Assembly (NCBI RefSeq): GCF_049803835.1
Contig: NZ_JBNAGK010000016.1
Coordinates: 62,001-126,000 of the forward strand
From: Pacificoceanicola sp049803835
Lineage (GTDB): Bacteria > Pseudomonadota > Alphaproteobacteria > Rhodobacterales > Rhodobacteraceae
Direction: 5' to 3'
DNA: 64,000 bases
The translations under genes and the position numbers were made by a program. How positions within the stretch are numbered: the stretch's first letter is position 1; each line of letters starts with the position of its first letter. The notes under the pieces were generated by a model that did not search any database, was not told the DNA's origin, and worked only from the letters and a program-made list of their open reading frames with translations. Positions 35,087 through 44,247 of this stretch are shown here, in pieces.

Positions 35087-35994
35087 CGCTTCGGCGCGGT
35101 GATCAGCCCGTAGTCGCCCGGCTCGCGGTGCGCGGCGAAGTTGAAGATATTGGCGCGGATCTCGGCGCAGCGGTCGAGATCGACGCGGGCGGTGATGACC
35201 TCGTCCGCCACAGTCGCGGCCTGAGCCACGATCTCGCCGGTGGGGGCGACGATGCAGCTGCCGCCGATCAGGTCGCAGCCCTCTTCCCTCCCTGCTTTCG
35301 CCGCCGCCACCACCCAGAGCCCGTTCTGATAGGCCCCGGCCTGCAGCGACAACGCATTATGGAAATGCTGCAAGTGGTCGTGTTCCGGCGCGGGCGGGTA
35401 GTGCTGCGGCGTGTTGTAGCCAAGCATCACCATCTCCGCGCCGCCAAGGCCGAGCATCCGCCAGGTTTCCGGCCAGCGCCGGTCGTTGCAGATGCACATC
35501 CCGAGCCGCCCGCCCGCGCCGTCGAACACGGGAAAGCCGAGGTCGCCTTTTTCGAAGTACCGCTTTTCAAGATGCTGGAAGGCCCGCCAAGGCTCGTTTT
35601 CGCGGTGGCCGGGGAGGTGGATCTTGCGATACTTGCCCCGGATCACGCCGTTTTCAACGAAGATCGCGGTATTGAAATAGCGCCCCTCGGGCGTTTTCTC
35701 CGCATAGCCGAGGTGGAAGGCCACGCCGAGCCGGGCCGAGAGGTCGAACAGTGGCTGCACCTCCGGGTTGGGCATGGCCGTCTCGAACCAGCGGTCGATC
35801 TCTTCGGGGTCCGTCATGAACCAGCGCGGGAAGAAGGTGGTCAGGGCCAGTTCGGGGAAGACCACCACCCGCGCCCCCCGCTCATGCGCTTCGCGAAGCA
35901 TCGTGCACAGGCGGGCAACGGCGCTGGAGCGCGGTTCGTCGCGGGCGATTGGGCCCAGCTGGGCACAGGCGGTGATGAAGTGGCGTTGGGTCAT
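35083..35994 (-). CDS. N-carbamoyl-D-amino acid hydrolase-like nitrilase superfamily protein
   Basis: A 303-residue carbon-nitrogen hydrolase with a complete Glu-Lys-Cys triad: Glu48 (VVFPELALTTFFPRW), Lys124 (GKYRKIHLPG) and Cys169 (MCICNDRRWPETWR). The CNDRRWPE segment and the length (about 304) are those of D-carbamoylases, which split N-carbamoyl-D-amino acids into D-amino acid, CO2 and ammonia. Together with the hydantoin-racemase-like protein this suggests part of a hydantoin route, but no hydantoinase is present in the window. Confidence 0.85.
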   Translation of the reverse strand: MTQRHFITACAQLGPIARDEPRSSAVARLCTMLREAHERGARVVVFPELALTTFFPRWFMTDPEEIDRWFETAMPNPEVQPLFDLSARLGVAFHLGYAEKTPEGRYFNTAIFVENGVIRGKYRKIHLPGHRENEPWRAFQHLEKRYFEKGDLGFPVFDGAGGRLGMCICNDRRWPETWRMLGLGGAEMVMLGYNTPQHYPPAPEHDHLQHFHNALSLQAGAYQNGLWVVAAAKAGREEGCDLIGGSCIVAPTGEIVAQAATVADEVITARVDLDRCAEIRANIFNFAAHREPGDYGLITAPKR

Positions 35995-36095
35995 GAGGGT
36001 CTCCCGGGTGTCCGGGACAGGTCAGCATGGGCTGTGGGGATTGTCAGCCGCAACCCGCCGCGCCAGTCTGCACCTCCGGCAGTGCTGCCGGCTTT

Positions 36096-37409
36096 TCAGG
36101 CATCCAGCTGCCGCGCGACATCCAGAAGGCGGGCCTCCGCCCCGGGACCGGCGATCAATTGCATGCCCACCGGCAGGCCCGCCACGCGGCCCGCCGGAAA
36201 TGCCAGCGCGGGCAGGCCCGCCGCGTTGACCCAGCCGGTATAGACCGCGTGTCCGCGGGGGCCGACGGTTTGGCCGTCGATCCTGTCCGGGAAAGCCTCC
36301 CCCGCGGGCCAGGGCATCGCCGCGGCGGTCGGCATCAGCACGGCGTCGAAGCCCCAGAGCCCGCGCACCGCCTCGCGCAGGGCGTACACGCGTGTCAGGG
36401 CCGCGAAGAGGTCAACGGCCGTCAGTGCCGCGCCGCGCTGTGCCATGGCCTTGTACTTGTCCGCGGCCGCCTCCATCACCGCCGGATCGCGGCGGGCGAG
36501 GTGGGCCAGGCCGATGTCCGCGATGCTGCCCCAGACCTCGTTCAACGGATCGAGATCGAGCGGCAGATCGCCGGTTTCGACCACGTGGCCAAGTGACCGG
36601 AGTCTCTCCATCGTCTCGGAGAAACACCCGAGGATTCCGGGATCGCAGGGCGCGTCGGGGAGCCGCGCCACGGCGAGGATACGCAACGGTCCCGATGCCA
36701 CGGCGGGCAGGGGGAACAGGACCGACTGCAGCAGCGCAAGATCGCGGGCGGAGCGGCAAACGGGGCCGACCGTCTCGAAATCGAGCAGCACCTGCGGCAG
36801 GCCGCCGCCCCGCGCCACGGTGCCGATTCCGGGTTTCAGTCCCCAAAGGCCGGTATAGCCGCAGGGCCGCCGGATCGAGCCGCCGCCATCGGTGGCCAGA
36901 CCCGCTGCCGCCATGCCGGAGGCCACTGCGGCGACCACCCCGCCGGAGGACCCGCCCGGGGTCAGGGCCGGATCGAACGGATTGCCCGTGACGCCGAAGG
37001 TGGCGTTGCCGGTGTAGCCCTCGACGGCGAATTCCGGCGTATTGCCCTTGCCGAGCACGATCGCCCCGGCCTGCCGCAGCCGCGCCACCGGGACTTCGTC
37101 ATGGTCCGGCACCCGCCGGGCCAGGGCAGCGTTGCCCCAGGCGGTGGGCAGACCGGCAGCAACGAGGTTGTCCTTGACGATCACCGGCAACCCATCGAGC
37201 GGCCCGAGCGGGGTCCCGGCGGCCCAGCGGTCCCGCGCTGCCTCGGCCCGCGACAGGACATCCTCCGCGCGGGCGGAGAAGGCGTTCAGCGACGGATTGT
37301 GCGTCTCGATGGCGGCAAGGTGGTCTGCCATGATCCGGGCCGGATCGGTGCTCCCTGAGCGGAAGCCATCCAGCAGGGCGCAGGCATCGGGCAGGGCATG
37401 CCCCGTCAT
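36096..37409 (-). CDS. Amidase signature enzyme (AtzF/GatA-like)
   Basis: A 437-residue amidase with Lys79 (PVIVKDNLVAAG), cis-Ser154 (TPGGSSGGVVA) and nucleophile Ser178 (TDGGGSIRRPCGYTG). It differs strongly from the amidase at 33441, so the two probably hydrolyse different amides. It overlaps the downstream end of the hydratase gene by 4 bases (ATGA), so it is translationally coupled to it, and it lies 101 bases upstream of the carbamoylase gene on the same strand. Confidence 0.9.
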   Translation of the reverse strand: MTGHALPDACALLDGFRSGSTDPARIMADHLAAIETHNPSLNAFSARAEDVLSRAEAARDRWAAGTPLGPLDGLPVIVKDNLVAAGLPTAWGNAALARRVPDHDEVPVARLRQAGAIVLGKGNTPEFAVEGYTGNATFGVTGNPFDPALTPGGSSGGVVAAVASGMAAAGLATDGGGSIRRPCGYTGLWGLKPGIGTVARGGGLPQVLLDFETVGPVCRSARDLALLQSVLFPLPAVASGPLRILAVARLPDAPCDPGILGCFSETMERLRSLGHVVETGDLPLDLDPLNEVWGSIADIGLAHLARRDPAVMEAAADKYKAMAQRGAALTAVDLFAALTRVYALREAVRGLWGFDAVLMPTAAAMPWPAGEAFPDRIDGQTVGPRGHAVYTGWVNAAGLPALAFPAGRVAGLPVGMQLIAGPGAEARLLDVARQLDA

Positions 37410-38131
37410 GCAGCCATGATCCGGCAGCTGATCGTGCCCAGCCCCTCGATGGTGCCGGTGACGTCTGTGCCGGTGGGGTGGTAGGTGCAGCCGGTGAGCG
37501 AGCCGGTGATGACGATCTGTCCCGGCTGCAGACCGCCACAGTGATCGCCCACGTGCTCGACAAACAACGCAAGGTTGGCGAGGGCCGAGCCGCCGGGAAC
37601 GTCCAATGCGCCGTCGATCACGTGATCGCCGCAGCGCTGGCTGGCGGTGAGGGTGCCGAAATCGCTGCCGTCCCAGTCCTCCAGCGCCGGACCGACGACC
37701 AAACCGTCGTTCAGTTGCATGTCCATCAGCTTGAACAGCGGATCGGGCGCGTCCCCGTCCAAACGTGTGTCCACCAGCTCCAGAACGACGCGGGGCCGGA
37801 AAAAGTCCTGCGGGGTGTCCATCATGCCGGGGGCGCGCGGCCGGATCAATTCGAAGGCGACTTCCAGTTCGATCCCGAGCCTGCCCCGGGCGGGGACCTC
37901 CTCTCCGGAGGCGTAGACGCGCCGTTGCGGGATCGGTGCAATCATCGGCTCGCCCGGGAACAGCGGGCCGACCTTGAACCCGGCGACCGGGCCGAGCTGT
38001 GCGGTGACGTTTGTCTGCACGGCGAGGGCCTCGGCGTAGGACGGCAGGACCAGCGCGGAGACATCGGCGCGGGTGCCGCTGTCGCGGGCCTGCAGGAGGG
38101 CATTGGTCAATGTGTCGGCGAGGGATGTCAT
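37406..38131 (-). CDS. 2-keto-4-pentenoate hydratase-like protein (FAH superfamily)
   Basis: A 241-residue protein of the MhpD/fumarylacetoacetase-related fold. It shows GFKVGPLF, an acidic metal-ligand segment ELEVAFELIRP (about 88-98), LELVDTRLDGDAP and a C-terminal PGQIVITGSLTGCTYH (about 202-217). Members hydrate 2-oxopent-4-enoate or decarboxylate oxalocrotonate in aromatic and heterocyclic ring catabolism. Its coupling to an amidase hints that the cluster degrades an amide-containing ring or side chain. Substrate not assignable. Confidence 0.8.
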   Translation of the reverse strand: MTSLADTLTNALLQARDSGTRADVSALVLPSYAEALAVQTNVTAQLGPVAGFKVGPLFPGEPMIAPIPQRRVYASGEEVPARGRLGIELEVAFELIRPRAPGMMDTPQDFFRPRVVLELVDTRLDGDAPDPLFKLMDMQLNDGLVVGPALEDWDGSDFGTLTASQRCGDHVIDGALDVPGGSALANLALFVEHVGDHCGGLQPGQIVITGSLTGCTYHPTGTDVTGTIEGLGTISCRIMAA

Positions 38132-38310
38132 GATCTTACCTTCAAGCGGCGGGCCCGGGACGTGATTTCGGATGGCGGGAGTCAGCCCTGCCGGGCTGCG
38201 AGTGCGGCGCTGTCGGGCGCCGTTTGATCCTTGGTGTGCCAGAAGCCTGCGCAGGGCGCAACGGTCACGGCGCGCGGCGCGTCAGGAACCCGCCGGGACG
38301 TGCTCTGCGT

Positions 38311-38697
38311 TCACTTGTCTGCCTTCGGTTTGAGCGGCCGGATCAGGTCGAGGGCCTTGTCGAATGCCGCATCCTCGATCCCGTCGACCTCCAGCGCCCC
38401 GTGCAGACGCATCGGGTCGCCTTCGACGAGGACGGTATTGCTCTGCCGGGCGACCTGGGTTCGGAGGCCGAGCGCATGAAGGCGGTCGAGCAAGGCGTCG
38501 AAGCCCGGGTCATCGGCAGACATGTCATGGTCGATCAGGGCGCGGCGAAAATCCTCCCGCGTGTCGAACTGGTGCGGCTGCGGCGGATCGGAGGCGGGCG
38601 CGGCCCCGGTTTCGGCCTGCAGGATCAGCCGGGTGGGCGCATCCGCGGGCAGGGCCTTGAGGGCGTCCTGAAGTTCCTGACGTGTCTTGCGATCCAT
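38311..38697 (-). CDS. 128-residue protein of unknown function
   Basis: An acidic, soluble protein beginning MDRKTRQELQDALKALP. It has no signal peptide, membrane segment or recognised domain. Segments FDTREDFRRALIDHD and FDALLDRLHALGLRTQVAR suggest alternating helices, and NTVLVEGDPMRLHGALEVDG a short beta region. It lies 50 bases downstream of the subtilisin-like gene on the same strand, so it may be the last gene of the copper-oxidase operon. A role as inhibitor or chaperone of the protease is only a guess from position. Confidence 0.55.
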   Translation of the reverse strand: MDRKTRQELQDALKALPADAPTRLILQAETGAAPASDPPQPHQFDTREDFRRALIDHDMSADDPGFDALLDRLHALGLRTQVARQSNTVLVEGDPMRLHGALEVDGIEDAAFDKALDLIRPLKPKADK

Positions 38698-38747
38698 GGT
38701 CGACCAACCCCCGGGGTTCGTTCCGCCGAACCCGTGTTCAATTCTAG

Positions 38748-39974
38748 TCACGTTCCAAGGTGCCAGACAATCGGCGGAATCCGCATCAGCCCCGCGCCTT
38801 GACGGATATCCGGCACCGAGGGCAGCTTGCGCGCCGCCCGCACAAGCTCTTCGATCAGGTCGGCCAGCGCGATCTGCGGATGCGCCTCGAGGATCAGCGC
38901 CGCCATCCCGGAGACGATCGGCGTGGCCATCGACGAGCCGTTCCACGCCTCGTACCCGCCCCCCATGACGCAGGAGCAGACCTCCTTTCCCGGTGCCACG
39001 ATGTGCGGAACCGAGTAGCTGACCCCGTCCGGCATCAGCGTGCCGCCGCCGGACGAACTCCAGACCCGGCCATCGCGGGTGGAGGCGCCGACGGCCAGCA
39101 CATCGGCGTAGTTTCCCGGGCTGCGCGTGGTGTTCGGCCCTTCGTTGCCGACAGCGATCACCGGCAACACGCCCATGCGCCGGGCCAGCGCGATCGTCGG
39201 TTTCATCGAGCCGTCATAGCCGTGCAGACCCGCCGACATGTTGATGATCGAGACTTCCGGCTGCTGGACCACGAAATCGAGGGCGAAGATGAAGTCGGAG
39301 ACATTGCCAAGCCCGCGCGGCAGCATGACGTAGTTCATCAGGTCCGCCCCTGGGGCCACACCCACCGCAGAGCCGGCAACGAGCCCCGCGACGTGGGTTC
39401 CGTGCCCGTCGGTGTCCCGCGTGGTGATGGCACGCGGGGTGTTGGTGGTCCGGTCGAGCTCCCACGCCGTGGTGATCCGCCCGTCGATCTCGGGCACCGC
39501 CTTGATGCCCGTGTCGAGGATCGCGACCCCGACACCCGTGCCGCGTCCGGTGAACCCGGCGTCACGGGCGGCGGTCAACCCCACCGCGTCGAGATGCCAG
39601 GCATCCACGGCGCTGGCGTCACTGACCGACAAACCGCTGGCCACAGGCGGGATGATGGACAGCGGCAGGTCCTCGACCACGTCATACTCCGGCAAGGATT
39701 GCCGCAGGCTGTCCAGTGCATCCGGGTCTTCCATGTCGAAGACCATGACGCCGGTGGCCGAAGTGGTCTCCTCAGGGTGGGCCACGAGGGTCGCGTCGAG
39801 ACTGGACAGGGCGCTGACCGGGTCCATGCCCCGGTTTTGCACCCCGATGCTGCGCCGGACGGATTTGACCCGGGCCACCTGCCGCGCCCGCGCCTCCGGC
39901 GCCGGCGAGACATCGGCAAGACTCAGGGAGGCGACGACGATGTCGTTCCTCGGCAAGGCAAGATATCGGGCCAT
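38748..39974 (-). CDS. Subtilisin-like serine protease (S8) without a signal peptide
   Basis: A 408-residue protease with a complete triad: Asp154 (VAILDTGIKA), His191 (TDGHGTHVAG) and Ser348 (WNGSSMATP), plus the oxyanion Asn278 (AVGNEGPN). The first about 115 residues, starting MARYLALPRNDIVVAS, look like an N-terminal prodomain-type segment, but there is no signal peptide. The start at 39974 is chosen because GGGGGAGG lies 6 bases upstream; the open frame continues further upstream into the tyrosinase gene without support. It is 32 bases downstream of the tyrosinase gene. Many tyrosinases need proteolysis for activation, so a maturation role is a reasonable inference. Confidence 0.9.
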   Translation of the reverse strand: MARYLALPRNDIVVASLSLADVSPAPEARARQVARVKSVRRSIGVQNRGMDPVSALSSLDATLVAHPEETTSATGVMVFDMEDPDALDSLRQSLPEYDVVEDLPLSIIPPVASGLSVSDASAVDAWHLDAVGLTAARDAGFTGRGTGVGVAILDTGIKAVPEIDGRITTAWELDRTTNTPRAITTRDTDGHGTHVAGLVAGSAVGVAPGADLMNYVMLPRGLGNVSDFIFALDFVVQQPEVSIINMSAGLHGYDGSMKPTIALARRMGVLPVIAVGNEGPNTTRSPGNYADVLAVGASTRDGRVWSSSGGGTLMPDGVSYSVPHIVAPGKEVCSCVMGGGYEAWNGSSMATPIVSGMAALILEAHPQIALADLIEELVRAARKLPSVPDIRQGAGLMRIPPIVWHLGT

Positions 39975-40006
39975 GGCACGCCTCCCCCGGTTCCCTCGCG
40001 GTGCGT

Positions 40007-41497
40007 TTAGTGCGCCGTTTTCACGTGGACGGACAGGCTCGGATCGCCCGCCCGCGACAGCGGGAACCGCGTCATGCCGTCCTTGCCGCGGACAAGATCG
40101 AGACGCGCGGCAAGCTGGCGGCCTTCGACGGCGTGGCGGTCGACTTCGAAGGCGGTCGAGAACACGCCCTGCTTGCGGCAGGTCGCGCATTCGCGCGGCG
40201 ACTTTGGCTGGAACATCGCCCGGGTGGCGATGGGTTCGCCATCGGCGGTGAGCGTGATGCGGAAGCTGCCCGGAATGTCGAGCCGGTTGATGCCGTCGAT
40301 GGAGACCAGAATGCGGTCCGGATCGACGATGCGCAGGCCCTTGTGCGAGCGCTCCGACAACACCAGCGGGACGACCGGCGCGGGGACCGTCTCGCCCGGC
40401 GGGTGCAGGTAGTCGGCGTCCATCTCCGCCACGATGTCGATGGTCTTCGGCACCGTGTAGCTGAAAGGTTTCAGCCCGTTGAGGATCGGGTCGGTGATCC
40501 AGTCGACCCTGCCGTCCACCAGCGTCTTGAAATCGGCGACGGTGGTGCCGGAATGCGCCTGCTGCCAGCGCCACCACAGCCGGTCCCAGTTGCAATGGAA
40601 GAACCAGAACAGCGGATCGAAGGCCGCCCATTCCTGCTCGGCCAGCGTCGTGCCGCAGGCCACGTGGCCGTTGTCATGGGCGCGGATGATCGCGCCGTAG
40701 ACCGGCCAGCCGTTGAACCCCTCCCACCGGCCGGCGCCGAGTGCCGCGGCGATGTCGCCCGGCACATCCGAGTTCACGAGTTCGGCGAGAATGTCCGGCC
40801 CGTCATCGCGCAGGGTGCTGCTGCCCGCGGCGGCAAAGACCGAGCCGTCCGGCGCGAGCAGGTCGCGGGGGAAGGTGTATTTGTCGAAAGGCGGCTTCGT
40901 CAGCACCTCGGGGAATTCACCGCTGGCGATGTCCCAATACGGCAGGGTGACCTCCTCGCAGCCTTCGATGGAGCGCAGCGCGTCCTCGAACAGTTGCAGG
41001 TAGGCCCGGTGCCACGGGTTGTAGGCGTCCTCGTGGTGGCGGCAGTTCAGCGGCGCCGGGAACCAGTGGATGCCTGCAAGATTGAAGTACCCCATGGGAT
41101 TGGACGGATCGCTGGTGTCCAGCGCCATGATGCCCTCGAACGCCTTGCGCAGCGTGGCAAGCTCCTCGGTGCCTTCCTCGTAATCCGCGATGTTGCGGCG
41201 GATGCGGCTGGCGCCGCTGGCGGTCAGCAGTCTGTCTTCCGTCTGGGGCGCCACGCCGCGCGGGTAGTCGTCCCGCATCCAGTTGTAGAAGGTCTCCACC
41301 TGCTCCGCGGGCCAGCGCCGGGACGGTTGCGGCGGCATGTTGCCGTCGCGGACCTGGAAATAGATGTTCAACGCGCTGTCCTTCACCCCCTGATAGGTGC
41401 GCAGGTCGACGCCCCGGCTTTCCATGCATTGCATGTCCTGCTCTTCGAACAGGAACCGGATGTCCTTGAGATAGGTTGGATGCTCGATCGGATGCAT
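40007..41497 (-). CDS. Tyrosinase family copper protein
   Basis: A 496-residue type 3 copper protein. CuA histidines are His144, His154 and His163 (GIHWF, CRHHED, PWHRAY), and CuB histidines are His274, His278 and His301 (AHDNGH, FWFFHCNWDRLWW). Cys152 two residues before His154 matches the Cys-x-His thioether arrangement of fungal tyrosinases. The first about 85 residues form a helical module (RDGNMPPQPSRRWP) that resembles a cytochrome c-like domain without a haem motif. The C-terminus (about 400-496) is a beta domain. The enzyme oxidises phenols or diphenols to quinones. The start has AAGGA 9 bases upstream. No signal peptide is seen. Confidence 0.9.
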   Translation of the reverse strand: MHPIEHPTYLKDIRFLFEEQDMQCMESRGVDLRTYQGVKDSALNIYFQVRDGNMPPQPSRRWPAEQVETFYNWMRDDYPRGVAPQTEDRLLTASGASRIRRNIADYEEGTEELATLRKAFEGIMALDTSDPSNPMGYFNLAGIHWFPAPLNCRHHEDAYNPWHRAYLQLFEDALRSIEGCEEVTLPYWDIASGEFPEVLTKPPFDKYTFPRDLLAPDGSVFAAAGSSTLRDDGPDILAELVNSDVPGDIAAALGAGRWEGFNGWPVYGAIIRAHDNGHVACGTTLAEQEWAAFDPLFWFFHCNWDRLWWRWQQAHSGTTVADFKTLVDGRVDWITDPILNGLKPFSYTVPKTIDIVAEMDADYLHPPGETVPAPVVPLVLSERSHKGLRIVDPDRILVSIDGINRLDIPGSFRITLTADGEPIATRAMFQPKSPRECATCRKQGVFSTAFEVDRHAVEGRQLAARLDLVRGKDGMTRFPLSRAGDPSLSVHVKTAH

Positions 41498-41510
41498 GAT
41501 GCCGTTCCTT

Positions 41511-41633
41511 TCACTGTCGGCCGCGCAGGCCGGGATAGAATTGGACCCAGACGTTGTCCGTGCTGGCGTGCTGCAGATGGCAGGCAAAGCACGCGTCGTC
41601 GGGGAAGGGCAAAACAGGCCAGCGAAGCGCGGT
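41511..41633 (-). pseudogene. Remnant of a haem protein, cytochrome P460-like C-terminus
   Basis: A 40-codon open stretch without a start codon lies between the multicopper oxidase and tyrosinase genes. It reads DDACFACHLQH followed by NVWVQFYPGL before the stop. A CxxCH haem site followed by a V-x-x-QFYP tail is how cytochrome P460-type proteins end. Just upstream in the same frame is a TGA, and the sequence before it does not look like the rest of such a protein. I infer the decayed 3' end of a lost gene. The rest of the 363-base gap (41498-41860) holds no other gene that I can see. Confidence 0.5.
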
Positions 41634-41860
41634 TCATGGCTGCCTCACCGCACGGCCACGCGCCTTTGACCACCCGGGGTCGCCAGGCGTGCGACCGATC
41701 CCGACCGGGGCCGGTTCGGTCAGGTCAGGCGCGCCCTTTCCGAAATGAAGGGCCTGCAACGGTTGTGTCAAATCTGGATCGTTCGAACGTTTGCGGGAAC
41801 GCCACAGGCCGACAACAGACTGAGCCAATTCCAGGTCCTCCCAATAAAATCATTTTCTTC

Positions 41861-43846
41861 TCAATGCTGGTGCGCTGACTGGACTCCTCCCGTGCCATCC
41901 GGCAGCCCGATTTCGACGATCTGCATCATCCCCTGGTCCTCGTGATCGAGAATGTGACAGTGCAAGACGTATTTTCCGATGTAGCGCTGGTAACGGGTGC
42001 GGACCTTGATCCGGTAGGGTGTGCCCGCTGTCATGGTCGCAAAGATCGTATCCTTCCAGGTCCCCTTGAGTCCGGCATAGATCGAAGTGTTGCCGGGGTC
42101 GTCGGTGCTGACGTCATTGCCGTCGGGGTCGAGGATCTCGATGATCTGGAAGGGGTTCACGTGGATGTGGAACGGGTGCCCCGCAAGGAAGGACCGGATC
42201 TGCCATTCCTCGGTCGCGCCAAGCGGCAGCAGGTGGTTGACCACGTCTGGATCGAAGGGTTTCGGGTCGATCAGCGTTCCGGAATCATCGAAGCTGCCGA
42301 TCTCGAAACTGGTCGGGCTGGCGGCCGTGTCGATGAAGAACCCGACGCGACGTATGGTGTCCGTCCGGGTGTCCATCAGGGACGGGTGCGGCACGAAGCG
42401 GGTGAGTTTCAGCCCGTCCCGCAGGTCGGCGACGATCTCGCTCGCAACGTCCGTCGGCATGTAGGCCTGCGCGGCATTGACCAGCGCATCGGTCAGCGTC
42501 GCACGGGTATCGCCGCCCGCCGCCGGGCCGTCCGCGACCTCCACGAAGCCGAGCAGCTTGCGGCTCTTGGGAACGGCGCTCACCGTCTCGTTGCCGGGGG
42601 CGTCGCCGTCGATCACACAATAGTTGCCCGGCTCCGGGAAGACCATGAGCAGGTCCTCGCGATACCCGGGATGCAGCCGCGCCGCGCTCTGCGTCCGGAT
42701 CGCCGCACGGGTCAGGCCATCGGTGGCCATGGCGTATTGGTCGATGGGGTCCGGTGCGCAGACGTCGTCGACGAAGTCCGCCTGACCGGCCTCGTCCCGC
42801 GTCGACAGCCTCGGCAGGTCTGTTCCTTCGGGCAGCTGCACCTTGTGGAACCGCAGGTTGACCGAGTCGCGCACACCCGCATGGATGACCCGCCAGCGTT
42901 CGGGCTCGCCCGCGACGGCATCCCGGAATGTCGGCACCACAAGGCCGTTGATCGTGGTGAACCGGCCGGATTTCGTCCAGTCTGTCGGGCCGAACTGGTC
43001 GTACCCTTCGATGGTGCCCACATCCGAGGGATCGCAGACCCACGCCCCCGCCGGCGTCTTCTTGATCTTGTTGTTGCTGTCCCGGCAGGCGTACTGGATC
43101 TGCTGCAGCAGCACCACGCGCTCCCGGAAGGCGGAGCCGTCTTCCCGGACCAGCAGCGTGTCGATATCGCCGTTCTTCGTGGGGTCCGGAAAGCGGTTCC
43201 CCTTGATGATCATCGCCCCGGCCATGCCGCTGGAGACCTGGAGCGCGGTGGAGCCGTGAAGATGCGGATGATACCAGAAGGTTCCGGCGGGGTGGTCCGT
43301 GGGGATGTTGTACTCGTAGGTAAAGGTCGTGCCGGGCACGATTTTCAGCAGGACGTTGTCCGAGTTCCCCGTTGGACTGATCCAGAGCCCGTGGGTGTGC
43401 ATGTTCGTGGAATTGAAGCAGTGCGGAACATTGACGTTGTCCGTCAGCTCCGCGCAGGAGGGATCGTTCCGAGGCAGCTCGTTCACGATGGTCAGCCGGA
43501 AGGTGTTGCCGGGTGCCAGTTCCACGGTCGGGGCGACGAAGGGAACCGCGACGCGCGTGCTGTCCCCCTGGTAGGCGCGCAGCCGGACCTTGTCCATCCG
43601 CCCGCTCTCCGGGTTGCGGATCTGACCGTCGACCATCCGGGCGTGGACGGTCCAGGCAACATCGCCCGGGACCCCGGAACTGAGCACCGTTGGCGAGTTT
43701 CGCCCGGCCAGTATGGCATAGGCGGGGTTTTCGACCACGGGCGTGTCCTGCGCACCGGCGACAACGGGCAAATGCGCCAGAAGAAACGCCGCAACGAGAC
43801 TGCACGGGCGAGGGAAATGCAATGGGATTGCCGGTGAATGAAACAT
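41861..43846 (-). CDS. Secreted multicopper oxidase
   Basis: A 661-residue protein with a signal peptide ending near VVAGAQ (about residue 33). All copper sites are visible: HTHGLWIS and WYHPHLHGS in the N-terminal cupredoxin domain, HPFHIHVNPF and YVLHCHILDHEDQGMM at the C-terminus. The last motif holds the type 1 copper Cys, His and Met ligands. Such enzymes oxidise phenols, metals or other reductants with oxygen in the periplasm or outside the cell. It is larger than CueO-type oxidases (about 500). CGGAG lies 5 bases before the ATG at 43846. It heads the minus-strand set with the tyrosinase. Confidence 0.92.
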   Translation of the reverse strand: MFHSPAIPLHFPRPCSLVAAFLLAHLPVVAGAQDTPVVENPAYAILAGRNSPTVLSSGVPGDVAWTVHARMVDGQIRNPESGRMDKVRLRAYQGDSTRVAVPFVAPTVELAPGNTFRLTIVNELPRNDPSCAELTDNVNVPHCFNSTNMHTHGLWISPTGNSDNVLLKIVPGTTFTYEYNIPTDHPAGTFWYHPHLHGSTALQVSSGMAGAMIIKGNRFPDPTKNGDIDTLLVREDGSAFRERVVLLQQIQYACRDSNNKIKKTPAGAWVCDPSDVGTIEGYDQFGPTDWTKSGRFTTINGLVVPTFRDAVAGEPERWRVIHAGVRDSVNLRFHKVQLPEGTDLPRLSTRDEAGQADFVDDVCAPDPIDQYAMATDGLTRAAIRTQSAARLHPGYREDLLMVFPEPGNYCVIDGDAPGNETVSAVPKSRKLLGFVEVADGPAAGGDTRATLTDALVNAAQAYMPTDVASEIVADLRDGLKLTRFVPHPSLMDTRTDTIRRVGFFIDTAASPTSFEIGSFDDSGTLIDPKPFDPDVVNHLLPLGATEEWQIRSFLAGHPFHIHVNPFQIIEILDPDGNDVSTDDPGNTSIYAGLKGTWKDTIFATMTAGTPYRIKVRTRYQRYIGKYVLHCHILDHEDQGMMQIVEIGLPDGTGGVQSAHQH

Positions 43847-44247
43847 AATGACTCCGGAAGAATAGGAATCAACCATAGCATGAAGCTACAAAAAATGCGC
43901 TCTCAAAAAGGTATCTCCCTGATGGAGAGTCGTAGCCCGGACCGCTCCCTCATTGCAGTTTGCAAGGTCCCGGTCGGCCCTGAATCCGCCACGACCACTG
44001 ATGATCCTGCCGACCGCGGCAGTGGGCAGATGTTTTCCGGTGGCGCGGCGGGATCAGGCCGAGTCGGGCGGAGGGGCGAAAAAACTCCCATCAAAGCATC
44101 TTCCATTCCGCCGACTTCTTTGATCCAAATGGCGGGAGGACCGACCGGACCGCGACGGGGACATCCCATGCCGCGCGTGACCGGACGCCGGTCCCGGATC
44201 AGTGCACCCGGGACAGCGGCGCAGCGGCAAGACACGAAGGAGACAAC
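43847..44247. promoter_or_regulatory. Divergent intergenic region, 401 bases
   Basis: It separates the multicopper oxidase gene (minus) from the molybdenum hydroxylase operon (plus). The first part (about 43855-43915) is clearly richer in A and T than the surroundings and probably holds the oxidase promoter. AAGGAGA lies just before the 44248 start. I see no gene in it. Confidence 0.45.

Noticed and set aside
38205..38225. Hairpin CGGCGC/GCGCCG followed by TTT as a terminator
   Set aside because: Its orientation suits the plus strand, where no gene ends nearby, so it is probably chance in GC-rich DNA.
39975..40631. N-terminal extension of the subtilisin-like gene into the tyrosinase gene
   Set aside because: The extension lies in another frame of the tyrosinase coding sequence and has no domain; a strong ribosome site supports the start at 39974.
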